Shown: positions 46,496 through 60,014 of the stretch, piece by piece
Position numbering within the stretch: position 1 is the first letter of the stretch
Layout: every line of letters starts with the position of its first letter
NCBI GenBank assembly: GCA_001466705.2
Contig: LATX02000024.1
Coordinates: 248,001 to 312,000 of the forward strand
Direction: 5' to 3'
DNA length: 64,000 nt
Source: Moniliophthora roreri
Lineage: Eukaryota > Basidiomycota > Agaricomycetes > Agaricales > Marasmiaceae
Position numbers and translations under genes: made by a program
Notes under the pieces: model-generated
Database searches by the model: none
What the model was told of the DNA's origin: nothing
What the model saw: the letters and a program-made list of their open reading frames with translations, nothing else

Positions 46496-47427
46496 TGTGG
46501 AATTTTCGGATGTCACGGAGTCTGGCCACTAGGGCATCCAACCATATCCGCGCGGGTATCTATGCCTCCAGGTGTTCTAGACTCTATAATTTGTATTTTC
46601 TCTTTTCTAAGTCCGGTATCTACAAGCAGATGGCTGTATCTGTCCCGTCTTTTGACAGCATTTCCCCTTTTCTAGTATCTGCACATCGGCAGAGGCCTAG
46701 ATGCCAAAGTTTCCAAGGTGGGAACATGCTGTTATTGTCCCTATCTCCTTTGACAATGCACACTCAGTCTTATTTAGAATTTCTTGCATGTTAGATATTC
46801 TTCATATGTCTCATTGTATCTGTCTGTAGGTAGTGAATGTCCTTCTGAAGTGATTTCTGTCTTTCCGAGCAGTCTTTGTACCTAGTTTGCTTTCGCATAT
46901 TGTTTAGCTGCCAGTGAATTCTTTATTAAGAGATTGCCTGCTTTGACTCTGATCTCTATATTGACTTCAGAGGAGGATTGTTCTATGATTGTTCCTGTTC
47001 TAAGCCATCTTTCTGTTTTGATGTCTCCTCTGAGTACCTCTGTACTTGTTTTACTGCAGCTTGCACTTTGCAGATGTCATAGAAAAGTAAAGTAGAAGTT
47101 AGAATCCCATTGATAGCACTTTGAGAGCTTGGTTAGCTAGCCAATGTGTTCATTGGGCTATAGTTAGATTCCCTACAGGTTTTGGGAGTGATCCACTTTG
47201 GATTTGATACATAGATAGGTCAGAAAGTACAGCTTAGACACCTCTGTATAGCATATCATATAGTGCTTCATACTTTCTAAGGTACCACCGCTTCTCTAAG
47301 GCAATGACTAGCAGACTGGGCTCACTCTAGTCCTTATTACCTGTCATCTTGTGTCATATTAAAGTGTTCCAATTCTCTTTATCACATTTTACTTATTAAG
47401 TGGGTCTTTTCTAGGTTCGACATATTA
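46496..47427 (-). repeat. D LTR, partial
   Basis: About 930 bp of D ending CATATTA at 47427. Its left end joins the gag fragment without a full D end, so it is truncated. It interrupts family A copy 3 on the right. Confidence 0.7.
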
Positions 47428-48937
47428 CTGGTCAGATAAAGACTTGGATACTCAGTCTCTGACTCAATATGCTGTATGCAAGACACTGTTCCAGAGCTCT
47501 GGTTTTGTAGTCCCATATGGCAAAAAGAAGTACAAACCAGTGGCTAAGAAAATTAAACCAATCAAAGCCACATTACCCCCTGAATTTCAGATTGAACAAA
47601 ATATCATAGGAAATCCTCTAGAAGGAATGCCCAAGTTACCCACCAATCCACCTGAATACACACCAGGAGTGCGTTATACTGAAGAACGAAAGAAAGTCAT
47701 AGACGAGAATCATCTGGAGGGATTTCTTCTGCCTGAAGAACAAAAGCTGTTACATTGTTTACTGAAGCTACAAGAAATGGCTTTCACATGGGAGGAATCT
47801 GAAGCAGGAATCTTTAGAGAGGATTTCTTTCCTCAGGTAGAGTTTCCAGTAATACCACACATGCTGTGGGTGTTCACAAATGCACCGATTCTGCCGGGAA
47901 TCTTTGACAAAGTGTGTAACNCATATGAACCATCAAACAGTTCATATTGTTTCCAATGGTTCTGTGTTGCTAAGAAAGATGGAAGACTGCATATAGTGCA
48001 CAGTTTAGAACTGTTGAATGCTGTGACGATACAATATTCAGGGATTCTCCCAGTGACATATGAGCTAGCAAATCATTTTGCAGGAAGAGCTTGTAGAGGG
48101 ACTCTGGATTTGTTCATAGGATACAATGAAAGGAAAATACATCCTTCATCGCAGGACTTGACTATGTTTCAAACACCTTTTGGCATGTACAGACTAGTCA
48201 AATTGCCCATGGGATGGGCTAATTCGGTTCCTATATTCCATGAGGATGTCTGTGAAATCCTGAAGAATGAAATACCTCAGGTTACACAGCTATATATTGA
48301 TGATGTTCCCATATGCGGGCTGAAGACAAGATACAAACTAGAAGGTGGAGGGTACGAAACGATACCGGAAAATCCAGGCATAAGACACTTTGTATGGGAA
48401 CATATGCAGAATGTAAATCAAATTTTACAACATGTTAAATACTGTGGTGGAACGTTTGCGGGGAAAAAGTCTTTTGTATGCTGTGATGAAACAATTGTAA
48501 TAGGACTCAGGTGTACCTACATGGGACTCAAACCTACCCACGATAAGATGGAGGCCATTACTACTTGGCCTTGACCACTGAGGACCAAGATGGATGTAAG
48601 AAGCTTTTTGGGGACTTGTGGACAAGTCAGGCAGTTTATCAAAAACTTTGCTAAGATAGCTGCCTCAATACAATGTCTTATGCGGGACAATGTAGTGGTT
48701 GAATGGAGACCTAAAGAGGAAGAATCAATGGATTCCATAAAGGAGGCTTTGTGCAATGCAGAGCCTCTGAAACCTATAGACTATGAAAGTGAGGGGGAGG
48801 TCGTATTGGCAGTAGGATATTATCTCTACCAACACGACGTATCAGACAAGAAAAAGAGAAACTATTGCTTATTTGGTTCTATAACTCTTAATAAGAGGGA
48901 AGCTAGGTTCTCTCAACCCAAGAGAGAACTCTATGGA
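47428..48937 (+). pseudogene. Family A copy 3: pol linker, RT and RNase H start
   Basis: The frame runs from the D junction through NIIGNPLEGMPKLP, an N at 47921 that hides about ten codons present in copy 2, the RT with KLPMGWANSVPIF and YIDDV near 48296, TGA at 48572, and the RNase H start to the N at 48938. The GFLLPEEQKLL segment near 47720 shows the sense codon that is a stop in copy 2. Confidence 0.85.
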
Positions 48938-48938
48938 N

Positions 48939-49374
48939 ATTCCACATTTTCTATTGTGGGAAAGTCAGAGAAAACACTAGGAAAATAGTAGGAAAATCAT
49001 GTGAAAACACTATATTTTAAAGTAGTTTTTAGATAGTTTTCATATAGTTTTCCTTTTGTATTTAACATGTTTCCTTTGATATAAAATTCAAAATCTTATA
49101 TTTATTTTCTAAATGTTTTATAAGGCAGAAAATTTAGTATATTTGTAATTAGAAAATTAAAGGATAATTCTATAATTTCATTATCATAAAATAATAGAAA
49201 AACACAGACTCTTCTGGAAATTAAAATTCAGAGTATGCTTGCTGTTTTCAATATGTGATGACAACTTGAAACTAATAGAATTTTCTGAGTGTTGTCTGGA
49301 AGCAAATATATAGCAGTATTCTGAGTGTATTTCCTTTGTATTGATAGCATAAAAAGAACACCTCGTACATAGTG
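48939..49374. mobile_element. CACTA element half, left of gene H
   Basis: 436 bp of the CACTA family ending CATAGTG at 49374, cut at the N. It is nearly identical, inverted, to 50374-50840. Confidence 0.8.
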
Positions 49375-50373
49375 AGTGAAAGGCAAGAAAGAAATATACT
49401 GACCAAGTGGTCATTGAACGAGTAGAGTTTTGTCTCCGCATTAGACTTGTGCATGGAGGACCAAGCCTCTAAATTGTCAGTATCAATATCTGCCTTGTAA
49501 GTCAGATCATATGTCTCTCCATCCAACATGTAGTTGGATGATGGGACGCTGGCAAGTAACGTGGGGACAGGGGAATTGGTTCTTGGCCATAGTATCACCA
49601 AATCCATCAACACCTGCTGCTGAAAAGTGATTCAGTACATCAGACGGATGTATAAAGAAGGGTTGGCTTACCATGTAGTGAGCATACCAATGCAGCTCGT
49701 CAAAGGTGTCTTGATTGGGTTGCCAGTTGAAGAACTGAATTAGAGAGGTCAGAAGTAGGCCTTACAAAAAGAAATACCAACTCACATCACAGACAGCAGG
49801 GAGTTGAGGTAAAGACGCTGGCACAGCCTAGCAGAATTTGCATTTCGGGTGACAAACCTGGGAAAACGTGTTGTGCGCCTAGCTCCAGGAATGTGTACCA
49901 GAGTGCAGAGGGCATCAGATGTATTGTGAAAGAAAGGTCGGCAAAAAACTGAAGGCTGCCTACACATGTCATTCAGTAAATAATTCTTGTGAAATAGTAC
50001 AAAGAAATAGTTACCTCAAAAGCGGAGTCAGACTGGTCATGTAGGCCAAATTGAGAATGATAATTGAAGGTGTCCATAGGTGAGTCTTCATCGGAATGTG
50101 GCACGGGCATGTCCTTAGCAGGGTCACAGCTGTTGACCTGGAAGAGGAGAGCATTAGACATTGGAGAAAGAAGTTAGGAATCAACTTACATGGAGATTGG
50201 TGTAAGTGATAGTGTGGCCAAACCATTGCCAACATTGAGGATGTATGGAATTCTGTTTGCCATCCCAGATAATCAACTGTTCGATCGAGGATTGGAACAG
50301 TTGTAGCCAATCCAGGATGAACATGGGGCCATAAGGCTGGAAAGCCAAACAGTGAAGGAGAGTTAGAGCCAGA
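49375..50373 (-). CDS. Fragment of intron-rich gene H, unrecognised
   Basis: The minus strand shows exon-like blocks with short GT..AG introns: PYGPMFILDWLQLFQ to YTNLH (about 50341-50190), VNSCDPAKDM to SDSAFE (about 50138-50019), FFNWQPNQDTFDELHWYAHYM (about 49734-49672), and VLMDLVILWPRTNS to YSFNDHL (about 49616-49409). The middle part (49780-49970) is ambiguous in frame. Both ends are lost at CACTA termini, so neither start nor stop is present. I do not recognise the family. Confidence 0.5.
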
Positions 50374-50840
50374 CACTACATACAAGGTGTTCTTTTTATG
50401 CTATTAATACAAAGAAAATACACTCAGAATACTGCTATATATTTGCTTCCAGACAACACTCAGAAAATTCTATTAGTTTCAAGTTGTCATCACATATTGA
50501 AAACAGCAAGCATACTCTGAATTTTAATTTCCAGAAGAGTCTGTGTTTTTCTATTATTTTATGATAATGAAATTATAGAATTATCCTTTAATTTTCTAAT
50601 TACAAATATACTAAATTTTCTGCCTTATAAAACATTTAGAAAATAAATATAAGATTTTGAATTTTATATCAAAGGAAACATGTTAAATACAAAAGGAAAA
50701 CTATATGAAAACTATCTAAAAACTACTTTAAAATATAGTGTTTTCACATGATTTTCCTACTATTTTCCTAGTGTTTTCCTAGTGTTTTCTCTGACTTTCC
50801 CACAATAGAAAATGTGGAATTTTTATCTTATCTTATTAGC
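50374..50840. mobile_element. CACTA element half, right of gene H, inverted
   Basis: Begins CACTACATACAAGGTGTTCT and runs to the N. With 48939-49374 it places gene H between two inverted CACTA ends, 999 bp apart. Confidence 0.8.
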
Positions 50841-50841
50841 N

Positions 50842-51412
50842 TGTCTCTTATGACGCAAGTTTGTTATCAGATTTCTATCTCTCTGGAGTCACTCAGGACC
50901 AATCTCCAGGGCCTGAAGTGAGGAAGCAAAACTGGAATGGCACACAAATTTATACACCAAACAAACTCTTCATGTATTCACAATCAGAGGGGGCAGAGTT
51001 ACTTGAATATCTATGAATATCCAGCTGTCCTTATATACGGTCCAAGGAATATATCTACAGAAAAATATAAATAATGTCCAATAATTCAGGAAATGATAAA
51101 TGAGTGACTGAGATACTAAAAGAGGGAATATTCAGATGTCACGGAGTCTGGCCACTAGGGTATCTGACCATATCTGCATGGGTATCTATGTCTCCAGGTG
51201 TTCTAGACTCTATAATTTGTATTTTCTCTTTTCTAAGTTGGGTATCTACAAGTGGATGGCTGTATCCATTCTGTCTCTTTACAGCATTTCTCTTTCTAGT
51301 ATTCACACATTGGCAGAAACCTAGATGCCAAAGTTTCCAAGGTTGGAACATGCTGTTACTGTTCCTATCTCCTTTGACAATGCACACTCAGTCTTATTTA
51401 GGACTTCTTATG
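50842..51412 (-). repeat. D LTR, partial
   Basis: An internal D segment, from the cttatgacgcaag region to the acttctta region, cut by an N on the left and by repeat E on the right. Confidence 0.7.
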
Positions 51413-52862
51413 TGTTGATGTGCCTAATTTTGGCCTAGACACAAAATCATGCACTTTTCACATCAAATACTAGAAGAAGAGCCCAGAGCACATGTGATAT
51501 TCACATGACTTGATAACCTGAGGGCTCTAATGCAGCGTCTAAGCTTTAAGCACCATGTCTAATAAGTCTAATAATTGACACTGTAACACAACTTAGAAGA
51601 GGTTAGTAAACTATACTAGCCCTCTACATTACAGTGAAGCATCGCTGTAAGGGTCCTTGGTCAATAAAACGAGCCAGAAACCACTAATTCTGAATACAAA
51701 GAAATAGATATTAGCAGGATCCACAGTCTAAGTGCACTAGATTGTTTGCTTTGTGATCACCTTGCATGATAATGTGTCAATAGACTTGTTGCTTCATTGT
51801 TACTATCAAAACTAGTACACGGTTGGAACTTGTTCCTATGTGGAGCTTCAAAGACATTTCCAGACAGATATAATAACCTATCCAGGTGTATGCAGAACCA
51901 ATGATGGGCAACACACATGCAGGAAATTGATAATGACCTACAAGGTTGTATGCAGGATGGAAGGAGATTGAATACAATGGATGTCTAGACTATGATATCC
52001 ACCAATCCGATGGTAGACAGTGGCTACATGGAAGAAAACCAGCAGAAAGGGAGACATGCCCATATACAAAGTCAGTCCAGATCAGTGGCTATGCAGAAGT
52101 AGCTACGCAGGAAGATCATTTGACTCAGCAATGTTCCATGCAGGGTCCAAAACATAATAAACTGACCATTTGGTCACTAAATATACCCAACATAGCTAAT
52201 TGCTGCATGGAATTGGACTTTTATGCATGAACATGTACAATTTATACTCTAAACTAGATCACACTCATTTATCTTTTCTTTTGTTATTTTCAATTATCAT
52301 TCTGTATATAAAAGAGCTGTACTTGTAGATGCAGGCTCAAGGACCGACTGGTACTTGCACCCCATAGCCCCACACAGCATCAATTTAGACCTCCACACAG
52401 CTTTTCGACCAAGTCTATGCACTTGCCAGTCAGTCACTTCTTGTTGAGCCGAGATTTATATATATCTTGCCTCACTGTATACATTCGGTTACAAACCAAC
52501 CAATAATCCACTTGTTTTTTTTTAAAATCCTATACTTTGTGACTCTTGAGTGTAATACTTGAGTCATCCTAACTAGAGCCTCTAGGCTCTATAACCTTAT
52601 ACCAACCCAAGCTGGTCAATTGAAAGTATAAAGGGTTCTGTCCCCTTTGCACCTCAAATTACACTTGAGACAGACTCAGTCTCCTGGTGGACTTATACAG
52701 TGCTTGATCACTCATAGAAGCCTCTATCATGGGGTTTTGTGTGTGTGTGTGTGTGTTTAGTAGCAGCTCATAGTTTCAGAAGCCCTTTTTAGAGAGCGTT
52801 TTAGAGTGAAGATAGCATATAGCAGTTCTTCATAGCAGATAAAGTCACTGCCTCTTCAGCAT
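51413..52862 (+). repeat. LTR-like repeat E, copy 2
   Basis: About 1.45 kb co-linear with 41246-42691, inserted in D-type sequence (ttagatattc follows). It includes a TG microsatellite near 52740 and a TATATAAAAG box near 52305. Confidence 0.6.
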
Positions 52863-52879
52863 TAGATATTCTTCTATGC

Positions 52880-54311
52880 TAATATGGCAAACCTAGAAAA
52901 GAACCAATTTTATTCATTTTACATTACTTTTGAATCAGAACACTTTAATATGACACAAGATAATAGGTAATAAGGACTAGAGTGAGCCCAGTCTGCTAGT
53001 TATTGCCTTAGAGAAGCTACAGTGTGTTGGAAAGTACAAAGAGCTATATGATATGCTATACAGAGGTGTCTAAGCTGTACATTCTGACTTATCTATGTAT
53101 CAGATCCAAAGCAGATCACTTCTGAAACCTGTAGGAAACCTAACTATGACCATATGAACATGTTGGCTAGTTAACTGAGCTCTCTCAAAGTGCTATCAAT
53201 GGGATTTTTCAATTTATTCACTTTTCTATAACATCTGCAAAGTGCAACATGCAGTCATACAGTACAGAAGTACTTAGAGAAGACATCAGAACAGAGAGAC
53301 GACTTGGATTGGAACAATCAGAATGATCAGACATTGGAATTCAATATGCAGATCAGAATCAAAGCCAATGATCTCTTAATAAAGAGTTCTAATGTGGTGC
53401 AAATATATGAAATTACTTAACAAGGGGCAACACAACCTCAGAACAAGTGTAGCAACATGACTACAGATACAACAAGACATAATTGATATTCAAGGAATGC
53501 AAAGTCCTAGATAAGATTAAGAACAAATTATCAAAGGAGACAGGAACAGGAACAGTATGTTCCAGCCTTGGAAGCTTTGAAACCCAGACATTGGCAGCTG
53601 TGCAGATGCTGGAAAAGAGAATGCGGAACAGATGGACTCATCTGTCTATCCAGACCCACCTAGAAAAGAGATAAATCAAATATCTAAGAGTCCAGAACAC
53701 TGGAAAGCAGATACCTGCATGGATATGATTGGATACCCTAATGGCCAGACTCTGTGACATCCAAATATTCCCTCTTTTAGCATTTCAGTCACTCATTTAT
53801 TATTTCCTGAATTATCAGACATTATTTATATTTTTCTGTAGATATATTCCATAGACCATATATAAGGACAGCCAGATATTCATATATACTCAAGTAACTC
53901 TGCCCCCTCTGATTGTGAATACATGATGAGTTTGTTTGGTGTATAATTGTGTGTGCCATTCCAGTTTTGCTTCCTCACTTCAGGCCCTGGAGATTGGTCC
54001 TGAGTGACTCCAGAGAGATAGAAATCTGATAACAAACTTGCGTCATAAGAGACAAAGAGCAACATCTTTAGTGCACTTGGCACTTTTCTAAGAGATAACT
54101 TTACACCAAAAGTTCTGGTGGCTTTTGGAGTGTGGCCTGTGTTGGGTATCAGGTTGTGACACACTTAGAGTCTTAACAAAGGAATTGGGCCTGCAATTAA
54201 GCTCTTTGTAGAAACTGGTCTAGGACCTTTTCCAGTACACTGTGTACTGCAGTTGTCTTAAAGAAGTCTTGAACTCCATAGGGTCAGACTATATCAGCTA
54301 CTGAGTCTTTT
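52880..54311 (+). repeat. D LTR, cut by gypsy C insertion
   Basis: Starts TAATATGGC at 52880 and follows the D sequence until gypsy C begins at 54312. It is the reverse complement of 43640-45358 including its TTCTATGC flank, so these two regions probably represent one locus. Confidence 0.7.
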
Positions 54312-54764
54312 TGTGATGGAGCATAGCTTTTTCCTTTCATTCTCTTCTAAGTCCAGTTATCTTATCTTTTATCTCTCATCTATTTATCTGATTACTTACC
54401 ATATTTATACTACCACAGCCACCCTTCCACAGAACATTCCATTCCACCTGGGTTTCCTTCCAGATCATTCTTCCATTTCTATCAGTTATTCTCACCAAGA
54501 CTGACTCCTTGTATTTATACTGGATCTTTTGTAGCCTAGTTCCCCATCTTGACCTCTTGGTCATTTGGGCTAGGCAAGTACCTCTTGTACATATCTCAGT
54601 AGCTTAACTAACTTGGTCATTTGGGCTAGACATTGACTTTGTGTCTGTTGAGTTCAACATCGTATCAACCTAGAGTCATGCTGGATCATCTCTTTCCTTA
54701 TCCTTTTCCTGACTCGAGTGCAGAGAGTTCTACTCACTGTGATGAGGGTCATTGTGGCATCACA
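54312..54764 (+). repeat. 5' LTR of gypsy C
   Basis: 453 bp, TGTGATGG to CATCACA, the same family as the solo LTR at 32221-32672. Confidence 0.93.
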
Positions 54765-55013
54765 TTAGGTCAAGATCTTAGGTTGCACTGTCGATAGTGT
54801 ACATCGACCTTGCATCAGCAAAGCATTCTGGCTAGAGATTGCAGAGAACACACTCATGCCTATGACACTGAAGACAGCCAAGACACCCACCACTACCCAA
54901 CTGAAGACGAGTGGTATCCTTGTGACAAACAACCCTGTCCAAACCGACTCCTAAACCCCTTCCATACTGACGACCCCACTGACATCTTCCAAGACCCTAG
55001 AGAGTTCCCAAAA

Positions 55014-56249
55014 ATGTCAAACACCCCTGCCAATCAACTCTCTACCAATCAACTTCTCCAAGCTCTGGTTATGAGCCAAACCAATCTGTCAAATGCAGTG
55101 ACACAGATGGTTGCCAGCTTCAATCAGATGTCAGAAGGTCTCAATCAGATGTTGCAGAACATCAGTCAGCTGGTCCAGACCAGTGCTGCAGCTGCATCAG
55201 CTTTGACCTCCTCAGATCAGAAGCCTTTCCAGAAACCTTCTGCATTCACAGGAAAGCTTGGTGGAGCCAATGCCTGCCGATTTCTTGCTGCCTTCTCACT
55301 CTATGCACAGTCACAGAGGGCAGCACTCAACAGAGCCAATGCAGATGGAACTTGGGCCAGAGATGACAGCTTGTGGATCCATTCAGCCCTGACATTCATG
55401 CAGGACGATGCAGCTGTATGGGCCACACCAGCTATAGAAGAGGTTGCCCAAGGGAGGCACCTCTATGACAACAGCTGGGAGGAATTTGTCAAAGGCTTCA
55501 AGCTGAGGTTTGAGACAACAGATGAGGCAGCAGATGTGAAGGAACGACTGCATGTGCTCTTCCAAGGGAAGCAGTCAGTAGCTGAGTACACTGCCAAGTT
55601 CAAGGAGATCATGTCAAGAACTGGTTATTCCTCTGCTGACCTCCATGACCGCTTCTATGAGCACATGGCGTCTCGCATTAAGGATGAGCTTGTGCACACT
55701 AACTGCAAGACTGAGACCCTCAACCAGCTCATTAATGTTGCCAATGACCTGGACATTCATATCTGCCAATGAGAGGCTGAGAAGGCTTGCTGACCTGTGG
55801 CAGCAATAACCATGCCCACTATTCCACCTCCTGCCCCTCGCCCATCAACTGCTTCGATCACCCCCTTTGCCCCACCTGCTCGTGACCCCAATGCCATGGA
55901 AGTTGATGCTACCAAGTCCAGACTGGACTGGACCTGCATGATGGCTGGAAAGTGCTATGGGTGTGGCTCCACCCAGCATGCTAAGGCAAATGGCAACCAT
56001 GAACATGAGATCTGTGGTCATTGTGGTCGAGCTGGTCATTGCAAAGCAGTGTGCTTTGACAAGTTGGCTGGCAAGCCAAAGGCAAGAAGGGTAGCAGCAT
56101 CGGAGAACCTTCCTGCTGAAATCCCTGGTCTACCATCATCAGAACTGTTATCATCAACCCCTGGCTCCCCAACCCCCAACTTCAACGACATGCTGGCACA
56201 ACTCCACCAGCTGTCAGCTCAATTTGCCGCTCTCAAACAGTCTTTTTAA
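55014..56249 (+). pseudogene. gypsy C gag
   Basis: The likely ATG is 55014 (an upstream open frame starts at 54810 without ATG). A helical region with repeated N-Q-M motifs is followed by a capsid domain (FTGKLGGANACRFLAAFSLY near 55245; EEFVKGFKLRFE near 55480), TGA at 55770-55772, and in another frame (55797-56249) a Pro-rich linker and zinc-binding CYGC and CGHCGRAGHCKAVC (C-x2-C-x4-H-x4-C). Confidence 0.87.
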
Positions 56250-56254
56250 AATGG

Positions 56255-59200
56255 GTGTCACTACCAGCCACAAATGGGGCACCTGATCACTTACTTTCCT
56301 CTTCGCCGTCTCCTTCTACATATGATTCAGTCTCTGCATGTACAATATCTATTCCTGTTGCCAATAAACATGATAACCATTTCCATGTACATGCAAGTCT
56401 GAGGGGGAGAAACCGAAGAAAGAAAGTGGTGGCAATGATAGACTCTGGAGCAACTGGCTTATTCATAAGCCAAAGCTAGGTGATGGAACATAAGGTATGG
56501 AGGCACCTTCTCAAGAGAGAGATACTTCTGTACAACATCGATGGAACTAAAAATTGCTGGAAGCATCTTAGAGTTTGTGCAACTAGAGCTGACTATTGGG
56601 GACTATGTGGAGGTGGTGGAGCTGTTAGTCACAGATCTGGGTCCAGAGGAGGTGATTCTAGGTCTGCCATGGCTAAGGAAGGTTAACCCAGACATAGACT
56701 GGAGAGCTGGGTTAATGAACATCAAAGTGGAGGAAGAGGAAGAAGTGAAGGAGGATGGAGCTGAAGTGGAGGAGTAGTATCAGAGGATTATGGGGAATCA
56801 TCAGCAGCGGAGGAAGTGGTGGAAGGAGGGGATCCTTGAGGATACAACTGATGAGTTGTGGGTGGCAGCTGGAGTGACATACTCAGCTGAGTTAGCATAT
56901 GAAGAGTCGAAGAAGAAGGAGAAGTGAAGCATGGAAGACATTGTGCCAACAGAGTTCCACAAGTACCAAAAAGTCTTCTCTGAGGAAGAGTCTCACTGTC
57001 TCCCAGAGCATAAGCCATATGACCATACCATTGACCTGAAGCCAGATGCATCTGAGACGATCCGATCCAAGGTGTACTCTATGTCAGTGAACAAGCAGGG
57101 GGAGCTGGACCAATTCTTAGAGGAGAACCTACGGAAAGGATACATTGTCCCTTTCAAGTCGCCTATAGCTTCTCCAGTCTTCTTTGTGAAGAAGAAGGAT
57201 GGCAAGCTGCGATTTGTACAGGACTATTGCAAGCTCAATGAGTTCACAGTCAAGAACTGATACCCGCTTCCCCTTGCTTCTGACATTATCAACCAACTTA
57301 AAGGCGCTAAATACTTCACCAAGCTAGATGTTTGTTGGAGTTACAACAACGTTCGGATTAAGGAAAGAGATGAATGGAAGGCTGCCTTCATCACCAACTG
57401 AGGTCTCTTTGAACTCCAAGTCATGTTCTTTGGGCTAACCAACTCTCCAGCCACCTTCCAAGCACTCATGAACTCTATTTTTGTGGATCTGATTGCTAAA
57501 GGGAGGGTTGCAGTATACTTGGATGATATCCTCATCTACAGTACCACCTTGGAGGAACACCACCAGACAACACATGAGGTACTCAGGCGACTGCAGGAGA
57601 ATGATCTCTACCTGCGTCCTGAAAAGTGTGAGTTTGATCAGAAACAGGTAGAGTATCTAGGCATGGTGATTTATGAAGGACAAGTCAGCATGGACCCTGT
57701 CAAAGTTCATGCAGTAAGAGAATGGGCAACCCCAAGGAACCTTCGTGAGCTCTGAGGTTTCCTGGGCTTTGCCAACTTCTACTGACGATTCATCAAAGAC
57801 TTCTCCAAAATTGCATGTCCTTTGAATGACCTAACCAAGAAGGACTGCCGTTGGGAGTGGGGGACTCAACAGCATCAGGCCTGTGAAACACTGAAAGTGG
57901 CATTCACAAAGGAACTGATACTGGTAATGTGGGACCCAGTCTGACCAACCTGACTAGAGGTAGATGCCTCTGGGTATGCAACAGGTGGGGTAATCCTACA
58001 GCAACTGGAGGATGGATTATGGCACCCTGTAGCATACAGGTCAGAATCAATGGCACCAGCAGAGTGGAACTACAAGATCTATGACCAGGAAATGCTTGCT
58101 ATCATATGGGCACTGGAGGATTGGCGTCACTACTTGGAAGGTCTACCCGAGTCATTTGAGATCATCACTGATCACCGAAACCTTGAGTACTGGAGGACAG
58201 CTCAAGACCTATCTTGACAACAAGCATGATAGTCTCTATGGCTCTTGTGATTTGACTTCTGCCTGACTCACAAACTGGGCAAGACCAACACTCAGGCTGA
58301 TCCTCTCTCTCGCATTCCAACTTTTCAAGTCATGGATGCAGAGGATAACCAAGGGCAAGTGGTACTGCATCCAGAAAAGTTCATGTGAATTGCTGTAGCA
58401 AGAGTGAAGGGAGGAGAGTTGGAGGATAGGATCTGTGAAGGAGTAGAGAAAGAAGCTGAAGTGTTGCAAGCAGTGGAGGAATTGAAGAAGAAAGGTCCCT
58501 GAAGATTGATCAATGGCCTGCTAGAGTGGGAGGAGGAAGATGGGCTGGTGTACTATAAAGAGAAGCTCTACGTCCCAGAAGACAAAGGGCTACATACCAA
58601 TGTGCTCAAGCAGTGCCATGATGTGCCAACAGCAGGGCATTTGGGAGAGCATGGGACACTGGAGCAGGTGAGCTGCTACTATTGGTGGCCAGGGATGAGT
58701 AGCTTCATCAAAAAGTATGTTCAGGGATGTGAAAGGTGTCAGCATAGCAAGCCAGCAGCACACCCAGATGCAACGTTACACCTACATGATGTACCAGAAG
58801 GTCTATGGAATGTAGTAGGTGTGGACCTGATTACAGAACTGCCTGAGAGCCAAGGATATGACGCCATCATCACCTATGTTGACCTCTACAGCAAACAGGT
58901 CCATGTGCTGCTGATGGTGACCACACTTGATGCCAGAGGAGTCACAGACATACACTACCGAGAGATCTTCCACCTTCATGGTATACCACACAAGTTTGTG
59001 TCAGATAGGGGACCCCAATTTGCAGCTCAGGTCACACATGCACTGTACAAGCACCTAGGGATTCAAGTAGGTCTTACAACTGCCTACCACCCATCAGAAA
59101 ATGGACAGACAGAGCAAGCGAACCAGGAGATTGAGCAATTCCTTCACCTCTTTGTAAGCAAACACCAGGATGATTGGGCAGACTGGCTCCCCACTGCTGA

Positions 59201-59651
59201 ATTCGTACTCAACTCAAGGGTTCATACTGCACATGACAAGAGCCCTTTTGAAGTAGTCTATGGATATCGACCTGACTTCACTATCCCAGCAGGACGGCGC
59301 ATGAACAAGTTCCTGGCTTTAGAGGCACGTTTGGAAGGGTTGAAGAAGATTCAGGAGGAGGCAGAGGCAGCATTGTGGATGGGAAAAGAAAAGATGAAGG
59401 AAGCATATGAGGAGGAGAAGAGGAAGGTGCATGAGTTCAAAGTGGGAGACAAGGTGTGGCTATCAGCGAAGGACATCCACATCCATCCAGCAAGCAGGAA
59501 GTTAGGCCCAAGGCAACTTGGACCCTATGAAGTGGTGGAACACATAGGGGACTTGGACTACTGCCTCAAGTTACCTCCAGCAATGAAAGTCCATAACGTC
59601 TTCCATGTTAACTGCCTATCACCATGGAAAGGCAATGAAATCAATGGTTAG
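56255..59651 (+). pseudogene. gypsy C pol (protease, RT, RNase H, integrase)
   Basis: Protease MIDSGAT near 56438 and ILGLPWL near 56658 in shifted frames; RT with FVKKKDGKLRFVQDY near 57183 and YLDD near 57516; RNase H with EVDASGYATG near 57957; integrase 58506-59651 with HDVPTAGH and CERCQ zinc ligands, VDLITELP (first Asp), SDRGPQF (second) and the Glu in NGQTEQANQE. TGA codons at 57258, 57399, 57753, 57783, 57942 and 57951 and several near 58214-58510 mostly fall where Arg is conserved. The integrase ORF itself is open for 381 codons. Confidence 0.92.
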
Positions 59652-59672
59652 CAAGCCCCAGCCCCAGAAGCA

Positions 59673-60014
59673 GTGGAGGTGGAAGGAGAGGAACAACACC
59701 TAGTTGAAGAAGTACTGGACAGTCGAATATACAGGAAGAAGTTACAGTACTTGGTGAGGTGGGAAGGATACGGAGAAGAGGAGGACAGTTGGGAACCAGC
59801 GGAGAATCTGGACCATGCGAAGACAAAAGTGAGGCAGTTTTACAAAAAGAATCCCAATGCACCAACTAGAGTGGCTGCAGCACTCTTTGCAACACTACCA
59901 TGGCAGAAGCTGGAGAACTTCACTGAGGCAACCACAGACCTGGTATGGGAAGAGGGGAAGAGAGTAGGCCATGGTCTATCACAGACAATAGAATTTAGGG
60001 AGGGGGTAATGTGA
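59673..60014 (+). pseudogene. gypsy C chromodomain
   Basis: Reads VEEVLDSRIYRKKLQYLVRW, EGYGEEEDSWEPAENL, the classic chromodomain with its aromatic cage residues, which directs chromovirus integration to modified histones. A stop at 59649 separates it from the integrase in the present sequence. It ends next to the purine tract AGGGAGGGGGTAA before the 3' LTR. Confidence 0.9.

Noticed and set aside
52735..52765. TG microsatellite as a regulatory signal
   Set aside because: A short simple repeat inside both E copies; no further evidence.
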